Source: Mucilaginibacter glaciei (GTDB taxonomy: Bacteria; Bacteroidota; Bacteroidia; Sphingobacteriales; Sphingobacteriaceae). From it: a stretch of 64,000 bases of DNA. Under the pieces are notes generated by a model that was given only the letters and a program-made list of their open reading frames with translations, ran no database searches and was not told the origin of the DNA. This document shows, piece by piece, positions 24,069 to 33,054 of this stretch (position 1 is its first letter; each line of letters begins with the position of its first letter). The stretch lies in contig NZ_JACWMX010000003.1 of assembly GCF_014773245.1 (NCBI RefSeq), positions 310,001-374,000 on the forward strand, given 5' to 3'. The position numbers were made by a program, and so were the translations under genes.

Positions 24069-24449
24069 ATGAAAAGATGGGTAGAGGGGGAGCGTTTATC
24101 AACGATAATTGAAAATAATACAAATATTTCGGAGGCGCACACGCGCAAATTGTACAAAGAGCGCCTTAAAATGCGCCGTTTAAAAGCTTTGAACGATAGG
24201 TACCTGTCGCCACCAAAACGAAGTTTTTTTAAATTCTCGCATTTTAAACAACGTAAAAAGAAGTTAGACAAGCAGGAGATTCGATACCGCTACTTTTTGC
24301 TTCTGATCCCGATATTACTTATCGTAAGCGTATTGGGCTTTCATTATGAATATAACACAATTGCTTTGGTAAGTTTAGGTTTAACAATGTTGATGAGTTC
24401 AACTTCGATATGGATGTATTATTCGAGGCTGGAGAAGATTAAAGCGTAG
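24069..24449 (+). CDS. Hypothetical protein with two C-terminal membrane helices
   Basis: No family is recognised. The 126-residue protein has a long, very basic N-terminal cytosolic part (about 75 residues with many Lys/Arg) and two hydrophobic helices at about residues 78-94 ('FLLLIPILLIVSVLGF') and 100-117. It stands alone between DUF5996 and a convergent methyltransferase. A palindrome and short tandem repeats follow it. Confidence 0.5.
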   Translation: MKRWVEGERLSTIIENNTNISEAHTRKLYKERLKMRRLKALNDRYLSPPKRSFFKFSHFKQRKKKLDKQEIRYRYFLLLIPILLIVSVLGFHYEYNTIALVSLGLTMLMSSTSIWMYYSRLEKIKA

Positions 24450-24460
24450 AAAAGGCGTTT

Positions 24461-24486
24461 ATTTAACAAATTATAATTTGTTAAAT
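24461..24486. repeat. 26-base perfect palindrome
   Basis: ATTTAACAAATT, two bases, then AATTTGTTAAAT. It lies 11 bases after the stop of the two-helix protein gene, between convergent genes. It may be a binding site or a weak AT-rich terminator. Confidence 0.7.
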
Positions 24487-24508
24487 AGTTACACGACTGA
24501 TAATCAAG

Positions 24509-24549
24509 TGTTCACGTTTGTTCACGATGTTCATGGTGTTCACGTGAAC
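24509..24549. repeat. Four tandem TGTTCACG units ending in a palindrome
   Basis: Units TGTTCACGTT, TGTTCACGA, TGTTCATGG and TGTTCACGTG follow one another at 9-10 base spacing. The last forms a 12-base palindrome GTTCACGTGAAC. The block sits between convergent genes. It resembles an array of protein-binding sites but could be a simple tandem expansion. Confidence 0.65.
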
Positions 24550-24558
24550 ACGTATGCC

Positions 24559-25170
24559 CTATAGTTTCTGTATACACCAGGTAGTCATGCAGCGCAAATT
24601 TTGCACGTTAGTAGTTTTAATGGGCTCAAAAAGTACGCCGCCTAAAACGTCAGTATATTCCAATAGTATCTGCTCATTTACCAGGAAACGTTCTGATTCA
24701 TCGGGTAATAAATAGCGGCTGTTACCTAACGGTGTAACCAAATGCTCTATGCCGATATCTGATGCCAGCCGTGCAAAAAAGTAACCACCTGGTTTTAAAA
24801 CCTTCCATATAGAGCGCAGCATTGCGTCAAAATGGTTGCTATCTTCGGCGAAATGCAGCACCGCATTACAGATCACAAGGTCGAAGGAATTATGCTCAAA
24901 AGGCATGTCTTCCGCCGTACCAATAATAAAGTTTCCGGTAGCATTATCAGACCGCAAGATCTTTGCCATCACCTGTAACTGCGTAACCGCTTCGGGGTTA
25001 GGGTCTATTCCATATACTTCCGATCCGTTTTGCAGGAAATAAACCAGGTTGCGCCCGTTACCACAGCCAACGTCAAGGATTTTTTGGCACTCATCAAACC
25101 GGCCTTTTAATAATTGGTCGAACAAGTAAATATCGATGTTGCCGTAAAGTTGTTGTAGGTTGTTTTGCAT
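24559..25170 (-). CDS. Class I SAM-dependent methyltransferase
   Basis: A methyltransferase of about 203 residues. The SAM-binding motif I is 'KILDVGCGNGRNLVYFL' (near residue 30), motif II the acidic 'VYGIDPNPEAV', then 'NFIIGTAEDMPFEHNSFDLVICNAVLHF' (motifs III-IV) and 'MLRSIWKVLKPGGYFFARL' (post-motif). The acceptor is unknown. The frame is open to an ATG at 25233, but the one at 25170 gives the usual short lead-in to motif I, so I prefer it. It is divergent from the DUF5916 gene. Confidence 0.85.
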   Translation of the reverse strand: MQNNLQQLYGNIDIYLFDQLLKGRFDECQKILDVGCGNGRNLVYFLQNGSEVYGIDPNPEAVTQLQVMAKILRSDNATGNFIIGTAEDMPFEHNSFDLVICNAVLHFAEDSNHFDAMLRSIWKVLKPGGYFFARLASDIGIEHLVTPLGNSRYLLPDESERFLVNEQILLEYTDVLGGVLFEPIKTTNVQNLRCMTTWCIQKL

Positions 25171-25362
25171 TAGGATAGGGTTAACCTCAGCCCGGCCCTT
25201 TAAACGGTACAGGTGCAGGATAAATTTCTGCAAGGTAACAATATTGCTATGGCTTTTAAAGGATGTTAAGGGGTGGTGCTTTGTGCAATAATATTTATAT
25301 TATTGTGTAACGCTTACATCATAGCGGCGGTATTATCTCACAAACCTAAGTACCATACCCAC

Positions 25363-27537
25363 TTGTATAAATTAAATTTACTCCTGTTACTTGGTTGCTG
25401 CACATTTTGCAATTACGCCTTCGCGCAGCAAAAAAAGAACGCTAATTACCAGATCCATATTAAACGCGCTGCAAGTGCGATAAAAATTGATGGTTTAACG
25501 GATGATGCCGACTGGCAAAAGGCTGACTCGGCAGCTAACTTTTTTATGGTGCTGCCTATGGATACCAGCTTTGCCAAAGTGCGTACCACAGTAAAAATGA
25601 GTTATGATAACAATAACCTTTACCTATTGGCCATTTGCTACACCGTAAGGCCCGGGCCATATATGGTTGAATCATTAAAACGAGATTTCAATTTTGGCAA
25701 GAATGATAACTTCCTGCTATTTATGGATCCCTTTGATGCGCGTACCGATGGCTTTAGCTTTGGTGCCAACGCAGCAGGGGCGCAATGGGACGGTACCATG
25801 TACGAGGGCGGAAAGGTTGATCTGAGTTGGGACAATAAATGGTATTCGGCGGTGAAAAATTACCCGGATAAATGGGTGTTCGAGGCAGCTATCCCTTTTA
25901 AAAGTATCCGTTACAAAAAAGGCATCCGCGAGTGGGGCATTAACTTTAGCCGTAACGACCTGATCACTACCGAAAAATCGAGCTGGGCACCGGTGCCACG
26001 GCAGTTTCCTACAGCATCATTAGCTTATACCGGCAGTATTATCTGGGATGAAGAACCCCCCGTGGCCAGCAGCAATGTATCGGTTATACCTTACGTGCTG
26101 GGTGGTGTAAGTAAAGATTTCCAGGCAGGCACCAAGGCCGCTTATCGTAAAGAGATTGGCGGCGATGTAAAGGTAGCGCTCACTTCATCATTAAATTTAG
26201 ATGCGACGGTTAACCCCGATTTTTCGCAGGTGGATGTAGATCAGCAGGTGATCAATCTGAACAGGTATGAACTGTTCTTCCCCGAAAAGCGCCAGTTTTT
26301 TCTGGAGAACGGCGACTTATTTTCCAATTTCGGTTATGCCGATATCCGGCCTTTCTTTTCGCGAAGAATAGGGCTGAATGCCCCTATCCGTTTTGGTGCC
26401 AGGATGACAGGTAAGATCGATAAGAACTGGCGGGTAGGGGTGATGGATGTGCAGACTGGCCAATCGGGCGCGGCTAACTTACCGGGGCAAAATTTTGGCG
26501 TGGTAACCTTGCAACACCGGGTGTTTTCGCGCTCCAACATCGCGTTTATGTTTATTAATAAAGATGCGACCAGTAGTGCACCATCTGCCGGGAGCACCGC
26601 GCCGGGGTATAACCGCAACGTAGGGTTAGAATATAACCTGGCATCATCTAATAATTTGTATACGGGTAAATTTCTGGCGTTAAAATCATTCAGCCCCAAT
26701 GTTAGCGGCCATGATTTTGTAGCTGCGGGCAACTTGCAATACTTAAGTAAATACTGGACTTTTTACCTGCAACAACAATACGTAGGCAGAAACTACAATG
26801 CCGAAGTGGGCTATGTGCCCAGAGTAGGTTACAATAAGATCAACCCGCTGATACAGCATAACTTTTTTCCTAAATCAGGAGTGGTGCTGTCACACGGATT
26901 GCAATTATCAAGCACCTACTTTTTTGATGAGCACTTTAAACGGACGGATAACGAAAGTATTTTTAGTTACCTGATCACTTTTCGTAACCGTAGCACGCTT
27001 ACCTTTTCGGGATTGGATACTTATGTGAAGTTACTGCGCCCGTTCGACCCGACCAATAACGGTAATGCGCCGTTACCTACAGGTACGGCAAACCATTGGA
27101 ACACTGCCGATGTGCAGTTTGCATCTAAACCGCAAAGTGTGTTCACCTATTTATTTGAGGCGGCCCGCGGCGGTTATTATGAAAATGGTAACAGGTTGAG
27201 CTTAACCGGGCAAATGGGGTACCGCTTTCAGCCTTATGTGAATTTGATAATGAATTTATCGTACAACGACCTGCATATGCCGCAGCCCTACGGCCGCACA
27301 AAATTCTGGTTGGTAGGCCCGCGGGCTGATGTTACCTTTACCAATACGCTTTACTTTACCACTTTTGTGCAATATAACGAGCAAGCCAAAAACATGAACA
27401 TCAACAGCCGCCTACAGTGGCGCTACAAACCCGCGTCAGATTTTTTCATCGTGTATGGGGATAATTCCATCCCATCGCCGTTTACGGTAAAAAACAGGCA
27501 GTTAACTGTAAAATGGACGTATTGGTGGAACATTTAG
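25363..27537 (+). CDS. DUF5916 outer-membrane protein with CBM9-like N-terminus
   Basis: This exported protein of about 724 residues has an N-terminal carbohydrate-binding family 9-like domain ('IKIDGLTDDADWQKA...VKMSYDNNNLYLLAICY...DNFLLFMDPFDARTDGFSFGANAAGAQWDG') followed by the DUF5916 region, which looks like a beta-barrel. A family hallmark is 'NPDFSQVDVDQQVINLNRYELFFPEKRQFFLENGDLF'. No ATG precedes the conserved part. The TTG at 25363 begins a good signal peptide (YKLNLLLLLGCCTFCNYAFAQ), while the GTG at 25273 would add a second hydrophobic segment in front. I chose TTG. Substrate unknown; it may bind cell-surface or glycan ligands. Confidence 0.8.
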   Translation: MYKLNLLLLLGCCTFCNYAFAQQKKNANYQIHIKRAASAIKIDGLTDDADWQKADSAANFFMVLPMDTSFAKVRTTVKMSYDNNNLYLLAICYTVRPGPYMVESLKRDFNFGKNDNFLLFMDPFDARTDGFSFGANAAGAQWDGTMYEGGKVDLSWDNKWYSAVKNYPDKWVFEAAIPFKSIRYKKGIREWGINFSRNDLITTEKSSWAPVPRQFPTASLAYTGSIIWDEEPPVASSNVSVIPYVLGGVSKDFQAGTKAAYRKEIGGDVKVALTSSLNLDATVNPDFSQVDVDQQVINLNRYELFFPEKRQFFLENGDLFSNFGYADIRPFFSRRIGLNAPIRFGARMTGKIDKNWRVGVMDVQTGQSGAANLPGQNFGVVTLQHRVFSRSNIAFMFINKDATSSAPSAGSTAPGYNRNVGLEYNLASSNNLYTGKFLALKSFSPNVSGHDFVAAGNLQYLSKYWTFYLQQQYVGRNYNAEVGYVPRVGYNKINPLIQHNFFPKSGVVLSHGLQLSSTYFFDEHFKRTDNESIFSYLITFRNRSTLTFSGLDTYVKLLRPFDPTNNGNAPLPTGTANHWNTADVQFASKPQSVFTYLFEAARGGYYENGNRLSLTGQMGYRFQPYVNLIMNLSYNDLHMPQPYGRTKFWLVGPRADVTFTNTLYFTTFVQYNEQAKNMNINSRLQWRYKPASDFFIVYGDNSIPSPFTVKNRQLTVKWTYWWNI

Positions 27538-27571
27538 TTTCCAAGTTTTACTAAGACTGATTTGATATTTC

Positions 27572-28540
27572 TTACTTCTTCTTAATTCCCTTAACATGCA
27601 TGACCACCACGCTGCTGTGCGGCATACCCAGGGTAGTTGCCGGGGTACCTTTAAGGTAGGCTGATAGATATCCGTCAACAATTGCGCGAAGCACCTTATT
27701 GGTTTGGGTCTCAAACTCGGTAAAACTAAAATTGCGGTTCTTTTTGAAAAGCAGTTTGCCCTTGTCGTCAATGGTCATGGTGAAAGAATAGCTGAAATCT
27801 TCGTAAGCATTTTTTATGACTACGTTATATTCCGGTAGCAGGTAATCAGCCAATAAACCCGATTCTTTTTTATTTTCGGCTGCGGTACTTTCTCGGCTAA
27901 TGGTGATGAGCGGGCTTTTAGGCACGAGTACTGCGGGTACACGCCCTGCAAATGCTTTCGCAGTATCAGCATTGGCTTTGGCTACCATTTGCTGTATAAA
28001 AACCGTGTCCTTACGGCTCGGATGGATCAGTTTTTCGGCAGTGGTATGCAATACATTCTTAATATAATCATTATTATAAAGGGTCATATACACCACCGAT
28101 TCATCGCGTGTAAGCTTGCGGCCTTCTACTTTCAGCACCTGAAAAATGATGCTATCCTTGGTTTGTTTCCGTAAACGCATGTAAGCCCAGGCTATGTTGA
28201 AAATAGAGTCGTGATCAAAAAGCATCGGGGCATTGCCCCAGGTTTTGTTTACAGGGTTGTAGATGTTTACAGAATCATCATTCAAGAATTTAAAGCGCCA
28301 CTCGGGCTCTAACTGATAACCATATTCGCTAAACGAAATGCCGTTTTTAAAGGTCCGTTTAACTTCGGTGAAATTTTGGCCCCATTGGGGTTTAAAAGTT
28401 GGCTTAACAGACTCGTCGCTCTCTATAGTGCGGTAAACTTTGCCTTTCTCGGGCCCGTTGTTGCAGGAATTGAATGTGGTTATTGTTAAAACCAGCACTA
28501 ATAATAGATAGATGTTATTGCGCGAAAGGATGTTATTCAT
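27572..28540 (-). CDS. Predicted lipoprotein, hypothetical
   Basis: The 322-residue product starts 'MNNILSRNNIYLLLVLVLTITTFNSCNNG' with a lipobox ending at Cys26, so it is a lipoprotein, and the following Asn residues would favour either membrane. The body has no motif I recognise. It has hydrophilic alpha-beta segments such as 'KPQWGQNFTEVKRTFKNGISFSEYGYQLEP' and a C-terminal 'LPEYNVVIKNAYEDFSYSFTMTIDDKGKLLFKKNRNF'. It is convergent with the DUF5916 gene and stands alone. Confidence 0.65.
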   Translation of the reverse strand: MNNILSRNNIYLLLVLVLTITTFNSCNNGPEKGKVYRTIESDESVKPTFKPQWGQNFTEVKRTFKNGISFSEYGYQLEPEWRFKFLNDDSVNIYNPVNKTWGNAPMLFDHDSIFNIAWAYMRLRKQTKDSIIFQVLKVEGRKLTRDESVVYMTLYNNDYIKNVLHTTAEKLIHPSRKDTVFIQQMVAKANADTAKAFAGRVPAVLVPKSPLITISRESTAAENKKESGLLADYLLPEYNVVIKNAYEDFSYSFTMTIDDKGKLLFKKNRNFSFTEFETQTNKVLRAIVDGYLSAYLKGTPATTLGMPHSSVVVMHVKGIKKK

Positions 28541-28629
28541 AAAAATGTTGCAACGGCGAATATAAGTGATTGGCCTTAAACCTTGCAGGTCATATAATGA
28601 TTTAGCGTAGGCAATTGTTTATTTTTTTA

Positions 28630-28637
28630 TATTTTTG
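28630..28637 (+). promoter_or_regulatory. -7 promoter element for tRNA-Gln
   Basis: TATTTTTG is a full TAnnTTTG match 29 bases before the tRNA-Gln 5' end; a proper -33 element is not seen. Confidence 0.4.
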
Positions 28638-28666
28638 CGATCATATCCATATGTGATATGCCGTAT

Positions 28667-28737
28667 TTTCCTGTAGTGTAACGGTAGCACCCCAGACTCT
28701 GACTCTGTTAGTAGTGGTTCGAATCCATTCAGGAAAA
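28667..28737 (+). tRNA. tRNA-Gln (anticodon CTG)
   Basis: The acceptor stem is TTTCCTG with CAGGAAA, the D-arm contains GTGTAACGGTAGCAC, the anticodon loop CTCTGAC gives anticodon CTG (reads CAG, Gln), and the T-arm is AGTGG-TTCGAAT-CCATT. The discriminator is A and CCA is not encoded. Length 71. Confidence 0.93.
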
Positions 28738-28814
28738 CAAAAATGCCGCAACTCGCGGATCTGACTTATTATCCTAAAAAGGAGCACAACAAAAAATAAA
28801 GCTGCCCTATCTTA

Positions 28815-28991
28815 ATGCCTATATCCTCTTTATCCTTCCTTACAATTTGGTGCGGCTTTGACTTTGGTTTTTATGTATTATCGGCGTTGGCATTGATATC
28901 ATTTATTGTTTTTTGGACGATGATGCCGGAAACTGTTTCTTGCGCCGATGGGAACCCGGGTGATGCAGATGTAAAATTAAATATTGCCTGA
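28815..28991 (+). CDS. Possible 58-residue membrane small protein
   Basis: An ATG opens a 58-codon frame with a hydrophobic segment, 'FDFGFYVLSALALISFIVFW' (about residues 15-34), and a polar tail. It lies between tRNA-Gln and the ArsB-type gene, on the same strand, with 10 bases to the next small frame. Order and spacing suggest a small operon, but only coding potential and the helix support it. Confidence 0.35.
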   Translation: MPISSLSFLTIWCGFDFGFYVLSALALISFIVFWTMMPETVSCADGNPGDADVKLNIA

Positions 28992-29001
28992 TAGCACTAA
29001 T

Positions 29002-29124
29002 ATGAAAAATCTATTTCGACTTATTTATTGGATATGCGATACGCAAATAAATGTTGGCATAGAACGGAATATTTGGAACACAATTAAGGCCCAACAGAAC
29101 CATTTTAAACCTTTACAATTATAA
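29002..29124 (+). CDS. 40-residue small protein overlapping the transporter start
   Basis: A 40-codon frame, beginning 'MKNLFRLIYWICDTQINVGIE', ends in TAA whose last A is the first base of the transporter ATG (TAATG). This one-base overlap is typical of translational coupling. It may be a leader peptide or a small partner of the transporter. No homolog is known to me. Confidence 0.4.
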   Translation: MKNLFRLIYWICDTQINVGIERNIWNTIKAQQNHFKPLQL

Positions 29125-30368
29125 TGACGAACATCTACATATGGCTTATTTCTTTTGTAGCCATTGCCGGGGTTATTATCCGCCCCTTTAAAATACCCGA
29201 AGTGATCTGGGCTGGTACGGGTGCGGTCATACTCTTACTATTTGGGCTGATCAGCTTTAACGATGGGCTCAGCGGCATTGCTAAGGGTACAGACGTTTAT
29301 CTGTTTTTAACAGGCATGATGCTGCTGGCCGAAACCGCCCGCGAAGAAAAGCTTTTTGACTGGCTCGCAGCCCACGCAACCCGCATGGCTAAAGGCTCAC
29401 CAAAGCGGTTATTCTTCCTGGTGTATCTGGTTGGTGTTATTGTAACTACCTTCCTGTCAAACGATGCAACAGCGGTGGTGCTTACCCCTGCGGTTGCAGC
29501 GGCGGTAAAGGCAGCAAAGGTTGATAAACCTTTACCTTACCTGTTCATTTGTGCCTTTATAGCCAACGCTGCATCATTTGTACTGCCTATATCCAATCCG
29601 GCTAACCTGGTTATTTATGGTAATCACATGCCTACCTTACTGGTCTGGATGTCGCATTATCTGATACCTTCCGTTGTATCCATAGTGGTTACTTACCTTA
29701 TTTTATTTTTTACTCAGCGTAAAGATCTTAAGGAAAGTATTGAACCGGATATCATTATCCCGGAGCTGTCTGCAGAGGGCAAAACGGCCATGATCGGTAT
29801 CGGCACAACAGCGGTTATTTTGCTTATATCGTCCGCATTTGATATTCAACTGGGATTACCCACTGCTGTAACAGGGGTGTTTACATCGGCAATTGTGATA
29901 TTACGCGCCCGCAAAAACCCGTGGGCGGTGATCAAAGGCGTATCCTGGGCGGTGTTGCCACTCGTTGCAGGTTTGTTTGTGATAGTGGAAGGCTTAAATA
30001 AAACAGGCTTTACCGAGCAACTTACCGTGTTATTACAGCAAGGTGCAGCTTCGAGTGTAGGGTTTGCAACATGGGGCAGTGGGTTAATTACCGCATTTGC
30101 CTGTAACTTGATGAATAACCTGCCCGCAGGGCTTATTGCAGGTAATGTAATACAAGCCGGGCACGTGCCCGAAATTGTTAAAAGTGCAACGCTGATAGGG
30201 ATAGACCTTGGGCCGAACCTGTCTATGACAGGTTCGCTTGCTACTATTTTATGGCTTGTAGCCTTACGCCGTGAAGGGCAGGAAGTAAGTGCATGGGCAT
30301 TTTTGAAGCTGGGCGCGGTGGTGATGACTGTTACATTAATTTTTGTGATCGCATCGTTATGGATTTAA
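29124..30368 (+). CDS. ArsB/NhaD-type inner-membrane transporter
   Basis: The 414-residue integral membrane protein has about 10-11 hydrophobic helices and resembles the ArsB arsenite-permease branch of the ion transporter superfamily. Signature segments are 'TDVYLFLTGMMLLAETAREEKLFDWLA' (about residues 56-82), 'TTFLSNDATAVVLTPAVAAAVKAA' and 'IANAASFVLPISNPANLVIYG' (about 145-165), matching the paired-hairpin substrate region. It may move arsenite/antimonite, Na+ or a dicarboxylate. No arsR or arsC is nearby, so arsenite is not assured. It overlaps a 40-codon upstream frame by one base. Confidence 0.8.
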   Translation: MTNIYIWLISFVAIAGVIIRPFKIPEVIWAGTGAVILLLFGLISFNDGLSGIAKGTDVYLFLTGMMLLAETAREEKLFDWLAAHATRMAKGSPKRLFFLVYLVGVIVTTFLSNDATAVVLTPAVAAAVKAAKVDKPLPYLFICAFIANAASFVLPISNPANLVIYGNHMPTLLVWMSHYLIPSVVSIVVTYLILFFTQRKDLKESIEPDIIIPELSAEGKTAMIGIGTTAVILLISSAFDIQLGLPTAVTGVFTSAIVILRARKNPWAVIKGVSWAVLPLVAGLFVIVEGLNKTGFTEQLTVLLQQGAASSVGFATWGSGLITAFACNLMNNLPAGLIAGNVIQAGHVPEIVKSATLIGIDLGPNLSMTGSLATILWLVALRREGQEVSAWAFLKLGAVVMTVTLIFVIASLWI

Positions 30369-30571
30369 CCGAGCTACTTGAAGCCCCAAATTGGCGAAAG
30401 ATATATGTAAAATACATCTGTGTATTTAATTTAGGTCACATTTTCAAATATGCACGCAATTGTTTCTAAAGAGTAAATAATATTAACTAGCTGTTATTGA
30501 GGCAGTAACAAAATTTTTACAAACGTGGGCATGGTTAGTGTTTATTGGCGTGAAACAGTTTTAAAAACAAT

Positions 30572-31903
30572 ATGAACACAAATTTTATTAAAAAGGCGGT
30601 TTTAGCCGCTACGCTTATCGGCTCTTCAGCCGCTGTATTTGCACAAAGCACTTCGACAGATACTGTTGCACGTTTCGAGAAAAGAAGTTTCCGTACATGG
30701 TCAATCGGTTTAAACGGTGGTTTGCTTACCCCTTACACTATCTTCAATGGTGAAAACAACGGTGATTTCCGCAAACCACAAGAAAAATGGGGTTACGGTG
30801 GTTACATCAAAAAACAAATTTTACCAAGCTTTGGTATCCAGGCAGATTTCCTTGCCGGTAAAGTGCAAGGTATCCGCGCAAACTCATTACCTACCGGTAG
30901 CGTAGCTCAGGAAAACAGTGCATTCACATCACGTATCGACTGGTCGGCTTCATTAAGCGGCAACTTTACAGTTGCTAACTTAAGCTTAAACCACAAACGC
31001 AGTGCATTATCTCCTTACTTAACAGCTGGTGCGGGTTATATGTCATCAAGTGCAAACGTACGTAACGTACCTGCAGGTGCGAGTACAGATTATAACGAGA
31101 ACTGGTTTATCCCGGTTGGGGCTGGTTTCAAGATCGGCCTATCACGTGTAGTTAATATCGACTTAGGTTATGCGGTTTACTTCATGAAAACCAACAACTT
31201 TGATGGTGTACGCAGTGGTGGCAACGATAAGTTCTCATACGCTCACGCAGGTATCGAAATTGCTTTAGGTAAGAAAAACTCATCTCAATTGCAAAATTTC
31301 AGCGCTATCGCAGCTATCCGCGAAGAAAGCGCTGCAGAAAGTGCAGACTTGAGAAAAATGTTGTTAATGGCTGAGCAAGCTCGTTTGAGAGACCAAGAGC
31401 AATACATGAAAGATTTAGGTGACGACGATATGGATGGCGTTGCTAACAAATTTGACAAATGTGCTGGTACGCCTACAGGTACCACGGTAGATGGTGCTGG
31501 TTGCCCTATCAAGGTTCCTGCCCCGGTTATCCGCGAGAAGGTGATTATTACGGAAGCTGACCGGAAGGTTGTTGGCGAAGCAATCAAAAATCTTGAATTT
31601 GAATTAGGTAAAGCTACCATCAAAGAAAGATCATACGAAACACTTAACCGTGTAGCCAGCTTATTGAAAGAGAAAAACTTTAGCTTGAAATTAGCAGGTC
31701 ATACTGATAACACAGGTTCAATGGCTTTAAACTTAGCATTATCTAAAGACCGTGCTGAAGCAGTGAAAGCTTACTTAGTAGGTCAGGGTGCTAACGCTTC
31801 AACTATCGAAGCCACAGGTTACGGACCAAACCAACCAATTGCAACTAACAAAACAGCTGCAGGCCGTCAACAAAACAGACGTGTTGAGTTCTCTTTATTC
31901 TAA
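30572..31903 (+). CDS. OmpA-family outer-membrane protein
   Basis: This 443-residue protein has a signal peptide ('MNTNFIKKAVLAATLIGSSAAVFAQ'), an N-terminal eight-stranded-type barrel (residues about 40-225), a TSP3-like calcium motif 'DDDMDGVANKFDKCAGTPTGTTVDGAGCP' (about 285-313) and an OmpA C-terminal domain. The last has the peptidoglycan-binding core 'LAGHTDNTGSMALNLALSKDRAEAVKAYL' (about 374-402) and ends 'RRVEFSLF'. It anchors the outer membrane to peptidoglycan. Its codon choice (TTA for Leu, GGT for Gly, CGT for Arg) differs from neighbours and fits high expression. It is monocistronic with two hairpins after it. Confidence 0.94.
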   Translation: MNTNFIKKAVLAATLIGSSAAVFAQSTSTDTVARFEKRSFRTWSIGLNGGLLTPYTIFNGENNGDFRKPQEKWGYGGYIKKQILPSFGIQADFLAGKVQGIRANSLPTGSVAQENSAFTSRIDWSASLSGNFTVANLSLNHKRSALSPYLTAGAGYMSSSANVRNVPAGASTDYNENWFIPVGAGFKIGLSRVVNIDLGYAVYFMKTNNFDGVRSGGNDKFSYAHAGIEIALGKKNSSQLQNFSAIAAIREESAAESADLRKMLLMAEQARLRDQEQYMKDLGDDDMDGVANKFDKCAGTPTGTTVDGAGCPIKVPAPVIREKVIITEADRKVVGEAIKNLEFELGKATIKERSYETLNRVASLLKEKNFSLKLAGHTDNTGSMALNLALSKDRAEAVKAYLVGQGANASTIEATGYGPNQPIATNKTAAGRQQNRRVEFSLF

Positions 31904-31918
31904 GATACTCCATATGAG

Positions 31919-31970
31919 TTATCCGATTTAAGCCGGATAATAAAGCGCCCCTTTTATAGGGGCGCTTTTG
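31919..31970 (+). terminator. Double hairpin terminator after the OmpA gene
   Basis: A 7-base stem (TTATCCG/CGGATAA) is followed by a ten-base-pair GC-rich stem (AAAGCGCCCC/GGGGCGCTTT) with a T tail. The second is a standard intrinsic terminator. Confidence 0.9.
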
Positions 31971-32020
31971 GTTCATAAGAATTTTAAAGATGCAACTGCG
32001 GTTATGATAAACCCGGATTG

Positions 32021-32995
32021 TTACTTCTTCAATTCCGTTTGATAAATTACCTTTCCGGTAGCATTGATAGCTTTTACGCTTATTTTACTATTGTTAATGG
32101 CAAAGTACATAAAGCCATGGTCTGATGCCTGGAAACGACTGTAAGGGATGCCCTCAGATACCGGCGTGAGTTCAGATCCCGCACCCGATATAAATTGGTG
32201 GGTGTATCCTTCCGGTTTTAAATGTTGCAGGGAGTGGTCATGGCCCGATAGATAGACGTCTATCTTATATTCTTCTAACACCGGGCCCAGTTTTTCCCTT
32301 ATTGTTAAGGTATCGTAGTTTTTTATCCTTGGGCCAACAGTATAGTAAGGGTGGTGGCCTACAATTATTTTCCATTTTACATCCGCCGATGCATTTCTTA
32401 ACTGTTCGTCAATCCATAGCATTTGCTGGTCAACCTGTGGTTTTTTATCAGGGTGAAGCATAGGGTCGGTATCTATCATCAGCATCAACAGCTTTTCATT
32501 CTTACTGCCCAATTTAAATTCTTTGGCGTAGTACAGCGCGGGCATACACCACCTGCGGCTCACCTTACTGTAACGCACCTGCACTTCGGGTTCAGATCCG
32601 TAATCATGATTTCCTAACACCGGGTACCAGTCGCACTGCAAGGAATGCGCGGTGTAAATGTTTTCGAATGAGTAATGCCAAAGCGGATCCATTTCGCTTA
32701 CAACACCCCTCGGGTAAAAGTTATCACCTACCGATACTACAAAATCGTGCGGGTTGGTTGCCGCCCAGATACCCATTTGTTTAGCAACTTCTGTCTGGTC
32801 GTACTCCCCGTTACGCCCCCAATCACCAACGGCGATAAAATGCACGTTGTATTCGTCTTTTAAGGATGAGGCCGACAGGTCGGAGCTTTCTAAATGGGTG
32901 ACAACATTGTTATCCGCCAGTGACATAAGCGGGGTTACCAACGATGCACCTAAAGTGGTGAGGGCCGTATTTTTGATGAAATTTCTGCGTTTCAT
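32021..32995 (-). CDS. Purple-acid-phosphatase-like metallophosphoesterase
   Basis: This 324-residue exported metallophosphatase starts 'MKRRNFIKNTALTTLGASLVTPL', a twin-arginine-like signal. The metal-binding series is complete: 'AVGDWGRNGEYDQ', 'VVSVGDNFYPRGV', 'YPVLGNHDYG', 'IIVGHHPYYT', and 'VYLSGHDHSLQHL'. This order (GDWG, GDNFY, GNHDY, GHHP, GHDH) resembles tartrate-resistant acid phosphatases (ACP5). It would release phosphate from monoesters in the periplasm. It is the last gene of the SusC-SusD-PLC operon, 59 bases after the PLC-like gene with a hairpin between, so it could act on the product of that enzyme. Confidence 0.88.
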   Translation of the reverse strand: MKRRNFIKNTALTTLGASLVTPLMSLADNNVVTHLESSDLSASSLKDEYNVHFIAVGDWGRNGEYDQTEVAKQMGIWAATNPHDFVVSVGDNFYPRGVVSEMDPLWHYSFENIYTAHSLQCDWYPVLGNHDYGSEPEVQVRYSKVSRRWCMPALYYAKEFKLGSKNEKLLMLMIDTDPMLHPDKKPQVDQQMLWIDEQLRNASADVKWKIIVGHHPYYTVGPRIKNYDTLTIREKLGPVLEEYKIDVYLSGHDHSLQHLKPEGYTHQFISGAGSELTPVSEGIPYSRFQASDHGFMYFAINNSKISVKAINATGKVIYQTELKK

Positions 32996-33012
32996 AACTT
33001 TTGGTTATTAAA

Positions 33013-33037
33013 AAAGCCGGGATATTGTCCCGGCTTT
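33013..33037 (-). terminator. Hairpin between PLC-like and phosphatase genes
   Basis: A ten-base-pair stem (AAAGCCGGGA/TCCCGGCTTT), five-base loop, and on the minus strand a run of six T. It is a strong intrinsic terminator after the PLC-like gene, so the phosphatase may be expressed less or by readthrough. Confidence 0.75.
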
Positions 33038-33054
33038 AATTGATATAAATACAA

